DNA from: Pseudomonadota bacterium
Lineage (GTDB): Bacteria > Pseudomonadota > Gammaproteobacteria > Steroidobacterales > Steroidobacteraceae
Length of the DNA: 64,000 nt
NCBI GenBank assembly: GCA_023423935.1
Contig: JAFAEQ010000033.1
Location: 167,255-231,254, forward strand
Direction of reading: 5' to 3'
Positions 1-8,237 of this stretch are shown piece by piece. Position 1 is the first letter of the stretch. Each line of letters begins with the position of its first letter. The translations under genes were made by a program, and so were the position numbers. The notes under the pieces were generated by a model. That model did not search any database and had not been told where the DNA came from. It worked only from the letters and a program-made list of their open reading frames with translations.

Positions 1-183
1 GTGAAAGACAGCTGGTTCCGCACTGCACAGCCCGATTGCCATTTCATGCATTGCCTGCCCGTGCGCCGCAACGTTGCGGTCGCGGACGAAGTGCTCGACG
101 GACCCCGCAGCGTCGTAATCCGCGAGGCGTTCAATCGAATGGTCGTGCAGATGGCGGTGTTGTATCGCCTCTTGCGAGGCTAG
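1..183 (+). CDS. argF': N-acetylornithine-type carbamoyltransferase, C-terminal end (5' end outside window)
   Basis: This is the last 60 residues of a transcarbamylase, cut by the left edge of the window; the GTG at base 1 is an ordinary Val codon, not a convincing start. The segment carries the HCLPVRRNV motif. The HCLP core binds ornithine-type substrates in the carbamoyltransferase family, and the PVRRNV continuation is what I associate with the N-acetylornithine enzymes of xanthomonads rather than classical ornithine carbamoyltransferase. It would carbamoylate (acetyl)ornithine in arginine biosynthesis, and argB and argH follow on the same strand. The acetylornithine assignment is inference from this one motif; the upstream part would settle it. 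Confidence 0.75.
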   Translation: MKDSWFRTAQPDCHFMHCLPVRRNVAVADEVLDGPRSVVIREAFNRMVVQMAVLYRLLRG

Positions 184-333
184 CAACTAGCCAACGAGTC
201 GCTAGTCTGTCAGCCAGAAGGCAGCAGGTTGAGCGCAGGTTGGCGATTCTTGATTTTGTGGTCGCGAACGTTCGCTGGCGCTTCCAGAAGTTTCTGAACT
301 TCTGGCTAGCGGACTAGCGGACTAGCAAACTAG
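184..333. repeat. CTAG-rich intergenic spacer with two perfect palindromes
   Basis: This spacer separates the argF' tail from argB. It is dense in CTAG (for example 'ctagcggactagcggactagcaaactag' style runs at 305-333), the same vocabulary as the larger array at 40.4-40.9 kb. It holds a 12-bp palindrome GCGAACGTTCGC at 264-275 and a perfect 9-bp hairpin CCAGAAGTT/AACTTCTGG at 284-305 with a 4-nt loop. No T-run follows the hairpin, so it is not a standard terminator. A role as operator or transcript-processing site is possible but unproven. Confidence 0.55.
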
Positions 334-363
334 TTGGCTTACGTATTTACGAGGTTCATTTCC

Positions 364-1284
364 GTGCTCCGAACCGATCCTTCCGTTGCCGTTCGCGCGC
401 TGCGCAGTGCCGCACCGTACATCCGCATGTACAAGGGCAAGGTGTTCGTCATCAAGGCCAGTGGCGGTGTGTTCGGCGATAGCGCCTCGACGCATGCGCT
501 GATGGAGCAGGTCGCGATCCTGCATCAGGTCGGCATTCGTGTCGTGCTCGTGCATGGCGGCGGGCCGCAGCTCACGCAGATTCAGGAAACGCTCGGGATC
601 AAGCCGCAGATGATCGCGGGCCGGCGCGTCACCGACGAGAAGTCGATCGAAGTGACGAGCATGGTGCTCAACGGGCTGGTCAACACGCAGATTCTCGGCA
701 TCTGTCGCGAGCTCGATATCGCCGCGGTCGGCGTCAGCGGCGTGGATGCAGGTCTGGTGCGTGCGCATCGTCGTCCGCCCGTGACGGTCGAAGGCAATCT
801 GGTCGACTACGGCTTTGTCGGCGACATCGATCTGATCGACGCGAAGGTCCTGCAGCAGCTGCTCGACGATGGCCTGATGCCGGTCGTGAGCCCGGTCTCT
901 GCAGACGATTCCGGTCAGCTGCTGAACATCAACGCAGACACGGTCGCTGCCGCGATCGGTGCGGCACTGAAAGCCGAGAAGCTCATGCTCTGCACCGGCG
1001 CGCCCGGTATTCTCGAGTCGCTCGAAGATCCGCGTTCGCTGATTTCGTACACGGATCTCGAAGGCCTCAAGCGCCTGAAGGCACAAGGCAGTCTCAAGGA
1101 CGGAATGCTGCCGAAAGCTAAGGCCATCGAAGATGCGCTGCGCGGCGGCGTCCGCCGCGTGCATGTCACCTCGTACAAGTCGCCCGACGGCATCCTCGCC
1201 GAAGTCTTCACGAACGAAGGCACCGGCACGCTCGTCGTCGAGAACATCAGCGCACTCAGTGCAGCTGAGCAGCACGCAGGATAA
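364..1284 (+). CDS. argB: Acetylglutamate kinase
   Basis: It phosphorylates N-acetylglutamate with ATP, the second step of the acetylated arginine pathway, in the cytoplasm. The protein shows the amino-acid-kinase fold signatures: a lysine/glycine phosphate loop (VIKASGG) near the N terminus, the LVHGGGPQ loop, the GRRVTDEKS segment, and NINADTVAAAIG in the C-terminal half, followed by the SLKDGMLPK region. Start: GTG 364 is preferred over TTG 334 because GAGG at 351-354 lies 9 nt upstream. That gives 306 residues, normal for the family. It lies in the arginine cluster between argF' and argH, separated by CTAG-rich spacers. Confidence 0.93.
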   Translation: MLRTDPSVAVRALRSAAPYIRMYKGKVFVIKASGGVFGDSASTHALMEQVAILHQVGIRVVLVHGGGPQLTQIQETLGIKPQMIAGRRVTDEKSIEVTSMVLNGLVNTQILGICRELDIAAVGVSGVDAGLVRAHRRPPVTVEGNLVDYGFVGDIDLIDAKVLQQLLDDGLMPVVSPVSADDSGQLLNINADTVAAAIGAALKAEKLMLCTGAPGILESLEDPRSLISYTDLEGLKRLKAQGSLKDGMLPKAKAIEDALRGGVRRVHVTSYKSPDGILAEVFTNEGTGTLVVENISALSAAEQHAG

Positions 1285-1422
1285 ATGGGAAGGCGCTAGG
1301 GACTAGCCACCAGGCTCTAGCATTGAAGAAGCACACCGAAAACTCATGCCACAGCCACGCTCTTCCATCTTCCCTGGCGCCTATCGCCTAGAGTCTGGAG
1401 CCTCCGGATACGGAGTCTCCCC

Positions 1423-2616
1423 GTGACCCGCCTTTGGGATAAGGGCGCCCCGCTCGATGAGCGAGTACTGCGCTACACGGCGGGAGAAGATCACGCGCTC
1501 GACAATCGACTGGTCGCGTATGACGCGCGCGCGTCGATCGTGCATGCGGAAATGTTGCATGCGCGTGGTCTCTTGAGCACCGAAGATCTCGAAGCGATTC
1601 GTCGCGGGCTCACCGAGATTGCCGCAGAGCACGCGCGTGGTGAGTGGCAGGTGCAGCTCGAACAGGAAGATGGTCAGACGGCGCTGGAATCGCTTCTGAC
1701 CGCACGGATCGGTGAAGCGGGCAAGCGCGTACATCTCGGTCGCTCGCGCAACGATCAGGTGTTGACGGCGCTGCGGTTGTATCTGCGCGATGTCGCCGAC
1801 GAGCTGGCCGAGCGCACCGGGTCGGTCGTCCAAGCGCTGGACGATCTGGCTGCGCGCGAAGGCGCGCTCGAGATCCCCGGCTACACGCACATGCAGCAGG
1901 CGATGCCGAGCTCGGTGGCGTTGTGGGCCGGCGGATTCGCAGCCGAATTGCGCGATGACGCCGAAGGGCTGCGTGCCGTGAAGCGCCGGCTGGGTAAGAG
2001 TCCGCTCGGCTCGGCTGCAGGCTATGGAGCACCTAATCTGCCGCTCGATCGCGAAGACACGCGTCAGAGACTCGGGTTCGACGCCGTGCATGAGCCTGTG
2101 ACGGCAGTGCAACTTTCACGCGGCAAGGCCGAGTCGCAATTACTGTTCGAAATCGCGCTCGTCATGCAGGACGTGGGCCGGCTCGCGAGCGACCTGATGT
2201 TGTTCTATACGCAGGAGTTCTCATTCGTCGAACTGCCGGATGCATTCACGACGGGCTCCTCGATCATGCCGCAGAAGCGCAACCCCGACGTCTTCGAACT
2301 CATTCGCGGACGAACTGCGACGGCGCACGCATGCTTACTGGAAGTGATGGGCATCGTCGCGAAACTGCCGTCCGGCTATCAGCGCGATCTGCAACTCATC
2401 AAGATTCCATTGTTCCGCGGTATCGATCTGTGCCTCGACACGCTCGCCATTCTCCCGTCAGCGCTGGCCGGCGTGAAATTCCGCAAGGACCAGATCCAGC
2501 TCGACCCTTCCATTCACGCGGCAGCCGAAGCGTACGAACTGGTCGTGAAGGAAGGCATCCCGTTCCGCGAAGCGTATCGGCGAGTGGGGGAGAGGCTGAA
2601 GCAACAGAAGAAGTGA
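1423..2616 (+). CDS. argH: Argininosuccinate lyase
   Basis: It splits argininosuccinate into arginine and fumarate, the last step of arginine synthesis. The fumarase/aspartase superfamily signature GSSIMPQKRNPD is present, with HLGRSRNDQV, the catalytic-His region GYTHMQQAMP, and an N-terminal RLWDKG. The start codon is GTG. At 397 residues it is shorter than the usual roughly 430-460: the C-terminal domain ends early at GERLKQQKK without the long tail of E. coli ArgH. No frameshift is evident, so I read this as a compact lineage form. A CTAG-bearing spacer of about 140 nt separates it from argB. Confidence 0.93.
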   Translation: MTRLWDKGAPLDERVLRYTAGEDHALDNRLVAYDARASIVHAEMLHARGLLSTEDLEAIRRGLTEIAAEHARGEWQVQLEQEDGQTALESLLTARIGEAGKRVHLGRSRNDQVLTALRLYLRDVADELAERTGSVVQALDDLAAREGALEIPGYTHMQQAMPSSVALWAGGFAAELRDDAEGLRAVKRRLGKSPLGSAAGYGAPNLPLDREDTRQRLGFDAVHEPVTAVQLSRGKAESQLLFEIALVMQDVGRLASDLMLFYTQEFSFVELPDAFTTGSSIMPQKRNPDVFELIRGRTATAHACLLEVMGIVAKLPSGYQRDLQLIKIPLFRGIDLCLDTLAILPSALAGVKFRKDQIQLDPSIHAAAEAYELVVKEGIPFREAYRRVGERLKQQKK

Positions 2617-2618
2617 TA

Positions 2619-2719
2619 TCAGTGATGAAAGTGACGACGGTGATAGGGGTAAGATGTTGAAGCAGGCTTCACCACCTCCATCACTGTCTTCACCCCCATC
2701 ACTGCCATCACTCTCATTC
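2619..2719. repeat. GTGATGA/CATCACT microsatellite-like spacer
   Basis: The argH-thioesterase spacer consists of 'gtgatgaaagtgacgacggtgat' followed by reverse-oriented 'ccatcactgtcttcacccccatcactgccatcac' units, so the two halves can pair. The same vocabulary forms the much longer tract at 30.9-31.3 kb. I see no coding potential and no T-run. Confidence 0.6.
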
Positions 2720-2721
2720 CC

Positions 2722-3165
2722 ATGCCCATCTGGCACCGCGACTATCAGCTCGCTGATCTCAAATACGGGCCTTCGCTCGCATCGCACCTGGGCATCGAGT
2801 TCACGGAGATCGGTCCCGACTTCGTGAGCGCGCGCATGCCCGTGGACGATCGCACGCGTCAGATCTTCGGCATCCTTCATGGAGGTGCGTCGGTTGCGCT
2901 GGCGGAGACGCTCGGCAGTATCGGGGCGGGCCTGGTGATCGATCCGTCGACTTCGATGTGCGTCGGTCAGGAGATCAACGCCAATCACATTCGCGCAGTG
3001 AAGGAAGGGTTCGTGATTGGCACCGCGCGCCCCATCCATCTCGGCAAGCGCAGTCATGTGTGGGAGATCCGCATCAACGACGAGCGCGACAAGCTCGTCT
3101 GTATCTCACGCCTCACCGTCGCGGTACTCGACCGTCCCGCTGACCGCGGATCGCAACAAAGCTGA
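2722..3165 (+). CDS. PaaI/YdiI-type hotdog-fold thioesterase
   Basis: A 147-residue hotdog-fold acyl-CoA thioesterase of the EntH/MenI/PaaI group. The diagnostic loop is GILHGGASVALAETLGS (around residues 50-66), with the catalytic Glu in the central helix, preceded by the RMPVDDRTRQ strand and followed by VGQEINANHIR. The family hydrolyses aromatic or aryl acyl-CoA or acyl-carrier thioesters, such as 1,4-dihydroxy-2-naphthoyl-CoA. The exact substrate cannot be read from the sequence, and no quinone or siderophore genes are nearby. Start ATG 2722 gives a normal-length protein. Confidence 0.85.
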   Translation: MPIWHRDYQLADLKYGPSLASHLGIEFTEIGPDFVSARMPVDDRTRQIFGILHGGASVALAETLGSIGAGLVIDPSTSMCVGQEINANHIRAVKEGFVIGTARPIHLGKRSHVWEIRINDERDKLVCISRLTVAVLDRPADRGSQQS

Positions 3166-3201
3166 CAGGGCTGCGCGGGCGCATTGGCTATACTGCCGGC
3201 C

Positions 3202-3483
3202 ATGCACAAGTCATGGCATTCACTACGCTGCGCGCCGTTGCTGCTGATGGCGCTTCTCGCAGCCTGCGGACAGAAGGGGCCGCTGTATCGGACTGATCCG
3301 GGCCCAGAACAGACGTCGCCCGGAAACTCGAGCACGACCGAGCGCAAGAAATCCGGACCGAAGTTCCCCGCGCCGCAGTCACAGAAAGAGGACCGTGACT
3401 CGGCTCCGTCGCCGAGCGATCCGACACCTGCGGCACCCGCCAACGATTCCGATCGGGGCACGTCCCCGCCGCTGAGCCATTGA
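3202..3483 (+). CDS. lptM: LptM-like (YifL) small lipoprotein
   Basis: A 93-residue lipoprotein. The ATG at 3202 gives a clean type II signal peptide ending in the lipobox LLAAC directly followed by GQKGPLY, the hallmark of the YifL/LptM family. Characterised LptM assists maturation of the LptD/LptE LPS translocon in the outer membrane. After the short conserved head the rest is a Pro/Ser/Lys/Asp-rich disordered tail, longer than in E. coli. An upstream in-frame TTG at 3184 would bury the signal peptide, so it is not used. The stop codon (3481-3483) is 2 nt from the polA start, suggesting translational coupling; in enterics lptM instead lies by lysA-dapF. Confidence 0.82.
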   Translation: MHKSWHSLRCAPLLLMALLAACGQKGPLYRTDPGPEQTSPGNSSTTERKKSGPKFPAPQSQKEDRDSAPSPSDPTPAAPANDSDRGTSPPLSH

Positions 3484-3485
3484 GC

Positions 3486-6221
3486 ATGAACGCTCGACGC
3501 AAGCTCGTCCTCGTCGACGGGTCCTCCTATCTGTATCGCGCATTTCACGCACTGCCGCCGCTGACGAATTCGCGGGGCGAGCCGACGGGCGCGGTGTTCG
3601 GCGTGCTCAACATGCTGCAGAAGCTGTTGAAGGAAGAGTCGCCGCAGCTGATCGCAGTGGTCGTCGATGCGCCCGGACGCACGTTCCGCGACGAGCTGTT
3701 CGAGGAATACAAGGCGACACGCCAGCCAATGCCGGACGAGTTGCGCTCGCAGCTCCAGCCATTGCTGGAATGCGTACAGGGTATGGGGCTGCCGCTGCTG
3801 CGCATCGAAGGCGTGGAAGCCGATGACGTGATCGCAACGCTCGCCAAACGAGCCTCCGATCAGGACATCGACGTGCTGATCTCCACGGGCGACAAGGACA
3901 TGGCTCAGCTCGTGAACGAGCGGATCACGCTGGTGAATACCATGACCGGGTCGCGGCTGGATCGCGCTGGCGTGAAAGCGAAGTTCGATGTGTTTCCGGA
4001 ACAGATCATCGACTACCTGGCCCTCGTCGGCGATACGGTCGACAACATTCCGGGCGTTCCGAAAGTCGGCCCGAAGACAGCGGCGAAATGGCTCAATGAA
4101 TATCAGACGCTCGATTCGCTGACCGCAAACGCGCAGGCGATCACAGGCAAGGTCGGCGAAAGCCTGCGCGCGAGCCTGCAGAGTCTGGAGCTGTCGAAAA
4201 AACTCGCGACGCTGGATTGTGAAGTGCCGCTCGAGCTCACGATCGACTCGCTCACGATGCGCGAGCCGGATCGCGAGAGGCTGCGTCAACTCTACTCGCG
4301 ACTCGAATTGCGCTCGCTGCTGCGCGGACTCACGGGCGAAGCAGACCCCAATGCAGGCGCGTTCGCTCAGCCCGCTACAGCGCAGACCGATCTGGCGACA
4401 GCGGCCCTGCCGCCTCGCGAATACGACACGGTGACGAACGCCGAGGGATTGAAGTTCTGGCTCGAACGCTGGCAAGCGGCGGATGCCATCAGTGTCGATC
4501 TGATGACGACGGCGCAGGACTACATGCAGGCCGAGATCGTCGGCTTCGCGTTGTCACTGGAACCGGGCAAAGCCGTCTACGTCCCTGTTGCGCACGACTA
4601 CGCGGGTGCTCCGACACAGCTCACTTGTCGTGCGGTACTGGACTTCATTCGTCCACTGCTCGAGAACGAGCATCCTGCGAAGATCGGACACAATCTGAAA
4701 TTCGCAGCGCACGTGCTCAAACGCTACGACATCGAGCTGCACGGCATGCGCTTCGATGTGATGCTCGAGTCCTACGTCTGGAACAGCACTGCAACCAAGC
4801 ACGATCTCGATTCGATCGCGCGTAAGTATCTGGGCGCCGACACGATCTCCTACGAGACCATCACCGGGAAGGGCGCCAAGCAGATCGGTTTCAATCAGGC
4901 GCCGATCGACACGGCAGCGAATTACGCGGCCGAGCGCGCTGACATGGCGCTACAACTGCACCGTCACCTGTGGCCTCGCATCGAGGCAGAGACGGCGCTG
5001 CGTTCGGTCTACGACACGATCGAACAGCCGCTGGTGAACGTGCTGATGCGTATGGAGCAGACCGGCGTTTTGATCGACGGCGCCCTGCTCAAGAAGCAAA
5101 GCGGCGAACTCGCCAAACGCATGAAAGAGATCGAGGCCCAGGCGCATCAGGTTGCGGGCGGTCCCTTCTCTCTCGATTCGCCGAAACAGCTACAGGAAGT
5201 GCTGTTCAACAAGCTCGGCCTGCCGGTGCTGGGCAAGACCCCGACCGGCCAGCCGTCGACCGCGGAGTCGGTGCTCGAAGAGCTGGCGGAAAGTTATGAG
5301 TTGCCGAAGCTCATCATGGAATACCGTGCCTTCACCAAACTGAAGTCCACGTACACGGACAAGCTCCCGTTACAGATCAATCCGCAGACAGGACGCGTCC
5401 ATACCAGCTACCACCAGGCCGTGGCAGCGACGGGGCGTCTGTCGTCGCAGGATCCGAATCTGCAGAACATTCCGATCCGCTCCGAAGAAGGACGACGCAT
5501 TCGTCAGGCGTTCATACCGCCCGAGGGCTACACGATCGTGGCGGCGGACTATTCGCAGATCGAGCTGCGGATCATGGCGCATCTGTCGGGCGACGAAGGT
5601 CTGCTGACTGCTTTCGCAGAAGATCGTGATATTCACCAGGCGACCGCCGCGGAAGTGCTCGGCATTGCGCTGGATGAGGTGACAGCCGAGCAGCGTCGTT
5701 CCGCCAAGATGGTCAACTTCGGCTTGATCTACGGGATGTCGGCGTTCGGCCTGGCCTCGCGGCTCGGCATTGCGCGTGGCGAGGCACAAAAGTACGTGGA
5801 TCGCTACTTCGAGCGCTATCCGGGCGTTCGCCGTTACATGGAAGAAACCAGACAGCTCGCACGCTCGCGCGGCTATGTGGAAACGGTGTACGGACGTCGG
5901 CTGTATCTGAACGACATCAGCTCCCGCAACGCCGCGCTGCGACAAGGCGCCGAGCGCGCCGCAATCAATGCGCCCATGCAGGGGACGGCCGCAGACATCA
6001 TCAAGCGCGCAATGATCGAAGTCGATCGCTGGCTCACGGAGTCCCGATTCGACGCGCGACTCATCATGCAAGTGCATGACGAACTCGTGTTCGAAGTGCG
6101 ATCGAACCTCAAGGACGAATTGATCGCAAAGGTCCGCAGACTCATGAGCGCTGCAGGCGACCTGCGCGTGCCGCTCAAGGTGGATGCGGGCTCGGGGCGC
6201 AACTGGGATGAAGCGCATTAA
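3486..6221 (+). CDS. polA: DNA polymerase I with degenerate proofreading site
   Basis: A 911-residue family A polymerase for Okazaki-fragment processing and repair. Domains: 5'-3' FLAP nuclease (about 1-290; VDGSSYLYRAFHA, EADDVIATLA, STGDKDMAQLV, GDTVDNIPGVPKVGPKTAAKWL), 3'-5' exonuclease fold (about 320-510), and polymerase (about 520-911; motif A VAADYSQIELR, motif B RRSAKMVNFGLIYG, motif C MQVHDELVFEV). By alignment to E. coli Klenow, Asp355 is kept (Asp338 here), but Glu357 is Met340, Asp424 is Ala407 and Asp501 is Arg484, so three of four metal-binding acids are gone. Proofreading is probably lost while nuclease and polymerase sites are intact. Start ATG 3486 is chosen over a TTG at 3480 that overlaps the lptM stop. 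Confidence 0.96.
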   Translation: MNARRKLVLVDGSSYLYRAFHALPPLTNSRGEPTGAVFGVLNMLQKLLKEESPQLIAVVVDAPGRTFRDELFEEYKATRQPMPDELRSQLQPLLECVQGMGLPLLRIEGVEADDVIATLAKRASDQDIDVLISTGDKDMAQLVNERITLVNTMTGSRLDRAGVKAKFDVFPEQIIDYLALVGDTVDNIPGVPKVGPKTAAKWLNEYQTLDSLTANAQAITGKVGESLRASLQSLELSKKLATLDCEVPLELTIDSLTMREPDRERLRQLYSRLELRSLLRGLTGEADPNAGAFAQPATAQTDLATAALPPREYDTVTNAEGLKFWLERWQAADAISVDLMTTAQDYMQAEIVGFALSLEPGKAVYVPVAHDYAGAPTQLTCRAVLDFIRPLLENEHPAKIGHNLKFAAHVLKRYDIELHGMRFDVMLESYVWNSTATKHDLDSIARKYLGADTISYETITGKGAKQIGFNQAPIDTAANYAAERADMALQLHRHLWPRIEAETALRSVYDTIEQPLVNVLMRMEQTGVLIDGALLKKQSGELAKRMKEIEAQAHQVAGGPFSLDSPKQLQEVLFNKLGLPVLGKTPTGQPSTAESVLEELAESYELPKLIMEYRAFTKLKSTYTDKLPLQINPQTGRVHTSYHQAVAATGRLSSQDPNLQNIPIRSEEGRRIRQAFIPPEGYTIVAADYSQIELRIMAHLSGDEGLLTAFAEDRDIHQATAAEVLGIALDEVTAEQRRSAKMVNFGLIYGMSAFGLASRLGIARGEAQKYVDRYFERYPGVRRYMEETRQLARSRGYVETVYGRRLYLNDISSRNAALRQGAERAAINAPMQGTAADIIKRAMIEVDRWLTESRFDARLIMQVHDELVFEVRSNLKDELIAKVRRLMSAAGDLRVPLKVDAGSGRNWDEAH

Positions 6222-6526
6222 TGTCAATGAGGCAGTGAGGGACTAGCGACCTGTAACAGCCGATTCGGTAGTGATGTCACTTCGGCCAAGGCCTGGGGAT
6301 CACACCAACGAAGGCTTTGGGGTCACCCCGGCGAAGGCCGGGGTCCAGACCCTGTAACCCACGGGAATCCCGCGCGAGATCCGCCTTCGCCGGGATGACG
6401 ACCAAAGCAGCACTCTCGAATCAGCCGTTACAGTCCACCAGAACTTTTTTCTGAGATTGCTCATTACTCATTGCTGCTTGCTCAATGATTGTTCGATTTG
6501 TTCTGTTCAATGATGATGGAGGCGAA
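6222..6526. repeat. polA 3' spacer: REP-like inverted repeat plus TCATTACTCATTGC motif
   Basis: A spacer of about 305 nt. It opens with a CTAG-bearing 'agggactagcgacc' piece. It then carries a REP/MITE-like inverted repeat: GTCACCCCGGCGAAGG (6322-6337) facing CCTTCGCCGGGATGAC (6384-6399), about 15 of 16 pairs, enclosing 46 nt. Near 6458-6488 there is a 'tgctcattactcattgctgcttgctcaatg' stretch of the same kind as at 10.88 kb and 56.6 kb. No gene was recognised; the promoter of the following barrel protein should lie here. Confidence 0.6.
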
Positions 6527-7051
6527 ATGCGCACTTCGATTTGGCTCGCAGGATTACTCACGGTCGCGGTAACAGGCACTGCTGCCGCCGCGGATAACGG
6601 TTTCTATCTGGGTGCGAGCGTTGGTCGTGCAAACGTGGACATCGATTCCCGGAACGTGCGCGTGGATGGCGACGACACCGGATTCAAGGCGATCGCCGGG
6701 TTCCGTCCGCTCGATTCTCTGGGCGTGGAAGTGAACTACGTGAATTTCGGCAAGGTGAAAGAGCGCGGCAACAAGGCCGAAGGCGACGCACTCTCCGCTT
6801 ACGTAGTGGGATTCCTCCCGGTGGGACCGGTCGATCTGTTCGCCAAGGCCGGGCTGGTCAATTCAGACACGTCGATCCGCGGCAGCGTCGGTCAGCGCTT
6901 CAAAGCAGATGGCACGGACTTCAGCTACGGCGCAGGCGTCCAGTTTCGTCTGTTGAGCCTGAGCGCGCGGGTCGAGTACGAGGCCTACGACGTCGACCGA
7001 GTAAAGGATCTGAACATGATCTCCTTCGGCCTCACCTACACGTTCCTTTGA
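6527..7051 (+). CDS. Small outer-membrane beta-barrel protein (OmpX/OmpA-like barrel)
   Basis: A 174-residue exported protein. ATG 6527 has GGAGG just upstream (6518-6522) and starts a standard signal peptide with cleavage near AAAAD; the earlier ATG at 6485 would put a hydrophilic stretch in front and is rejected. After NGFYLGASVGRA the sequence alternates hydrophobic and polar residues with Gly/Tyr-rich strands and ends in ISFGLTYTFL. A C-terminal aromatic in that position is the BAM-recognition signature. This fits an eight-stranded barrel of the OmpA-N/Ail/OmpX type. The specific role (adhesion, stress, surface protection) cannot be deduced. It stands alone between polA and engB. Confidence 0.75.
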   Translation: MRTSIWLAGLLTVAVTGTAAAADNGFYLGASVGRANVDIDSRNVRVDGDDTGFKAIAGFRPLDSLGVEVNYVNFGKVKERGNKAEGDALSAYVVGFLPVGPVDLFAKAGLVNSDTSIRGSVGQRFKADGTDFSYGAGVQFRLLSLSARVEYEAYDVDRVKDLNMISFGLTYTFL

Positions 7052-7249
7052 TGGAAGCGTTGCGTAGGCGCCACGAATGTGGCCGCAGCCGCGCTGAGTC
7101 TGAGACGGTGCTGTGGCTTGCGGCTTACGCTTAAGCGCTTGAATCCTAAATCTTTCTTCATCCAATTCGCACACGATCAAGCCGGAACTTTCGCATGGGG
7201 CAGACGTCTCAACTATCGAGCGTCGGCCAGGACGCTCCCGTTCGCTGAC

Positions 7250-7337
7250 CTCCCTGAGTGAACGGTTGCCCGGTCCATCCCCATGCCGGGTACAAACTGC
7301 CCCGATGGCTCTTACGAGCCTTCGGGGCTCTTTTTTT
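7250..7337 (+). ncRNA. Candidate small RNA at the polA-engB locus (Spot42/ErsA/sX13 position), with intrinsic terminator
   Basis: The region ends in a textbook Rho-independent terminator: stem GCCCCGA (7299-7305), single T mismatch, GGCTC/GAGCC, TTAC loop, closing TCGGGGC (7322-7328), then TC and seven T (7331-7337). Just upstream a second hairpin, CCCGG (7269-7273) / CCGGG (7286-7290), exposes a C-rich loop TCCATCCCCATG. Known sRNAs sit at this chromosomal site between polA and engB: Spot 42 in enterics, ErsA in Pseudomonas, sX13 in Xanthomonas; the latter two use C-rich loops. No convincing ORF ends at this terminator, and the barrel gene stops 250 nt earlier. The 5' end is a guess; I could not fix a promoter. 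Confidence 0.5.
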
Positions 7338-7430
7338 CCCCAGCCAAATTCCGTCGCACTTCGCCGCCTCGGCAGCTTCGCTCACGCAGTGCGAACTTCC
7401 GTGGGTCAGAAGTCGGTTGATTCTCGCTGC

Positions 7431-8021
7431 CTAGGCCTGACCGGCGAGGTTCTCCAGGATCCAGCTCCGGGCTTCAGGCACCCCTGACTTGGTCACAGCC
7501 GAGAACAGCTGCGCTGAGGCTTCCGCCGGGATCGAAGCCGTGACTTCGCGAAGCACCTTGGCGGTTTCACTGCGGTTGAGCTTGTCGGATTTGGTGAGAA
7601 GGACGCGGGTTGCGAGCCCGTGCGCGCTGACCCACGCCAGCATCTGCTCATCGAAATCGGTCAGCCCCCGCCGCGCATCGACCACGATGACCAGCCCGGT
7701 CAACGCGGCCCTCGCCTCCATGTACGAACTCATCAATTTGCGCCAGTGACGCTGCATTTCCCCGGGCACTTTCGCGTAACCGTAGCCGGGCAGATCGACC
7801 AGCCGGCCGCCCGTGCGCAGATCGAAGAAATTGATCAGCTGGGTGCGACCCGGGGTTTTGCTGGTTCGCGCGAGGTCGCGGCGTCCCGTAATGGCATTGA
7901 GAGCGCTGGATTTGCCGGCGTTGGAGCGCCCGACGAACGCCACCTCGCGACCCTCATCGGGGGGAAATTGGTGGGGCTGCCATGAGCTGACGAGAAATTG
8001 TGCTTCAGGAAACTGGGCCAT
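7431..8021 (-). CDS. engB: Ribosome biogenesis GTPase YihA/YsxC
   Basis: A 196-residue essential-type P-loop GTPase that helps late assembly of the 50S subunit. Motifs in order: G1 GRSNAGKSS, the SKTPGRTQ switch region (G2), G3 DLPGYGYAKV, G4 TKSDK, and the SA of G5 in LFSAV. The length matches the family. Start ATG 8021 (MAQFPEAQF) is chosen; the upstream in-frame TTG at 8048 adds nine atypical residues. The gene is divergent from cytochrome c4 across a 216-nt spacer, the arrangement I know from Pseudomonas and xanthomonads. Confidence 0.94.
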   Translation of the reverse strand: MAQFPEAQFLVSSWQPHQFPPDEGREVAFVGRSNAGKSSALNAITGRRDLARTSKTPGRTQLINFFDLRTGGRLVDLPGYGYAKVPGEMQRHWRKLMSSYMEARAALTGLVIVVDARRGLTDFDEQMLAWVSAHGLATRVLLTKSDKLNRSETAKVLREVTASIPAEASAQLFSAVTKSGVPEARSWILENLAGQA

Positions 8022-8237
8022 CGGAATCCACTCGCGCCACGGGGGCAAAAGTCAGTGTGCGGCGCGTTGGCCGTTGCGGGCGGTAGTGTACAATTCCGCG
8101 CCTTTTGCGCCTGCCACGACGCGTCGCGCTCGAGTATTCGACGCCACCCAACGACGCTCGGGCTCGACGCGGAATGAAAAGCGGCTCGCTTGCTAGCCCT
8201 GCGGCGAGCCAATCAATGTGTTCGGGAGTCTTAACTG

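Noticed and set aside
322..1275. Long minus-strand ORF (317 codons) opposite argB
   Set aside because: It mirrors the codon structure of argB; the translation is rich in His, Arg and Asp with no recognisable motif.
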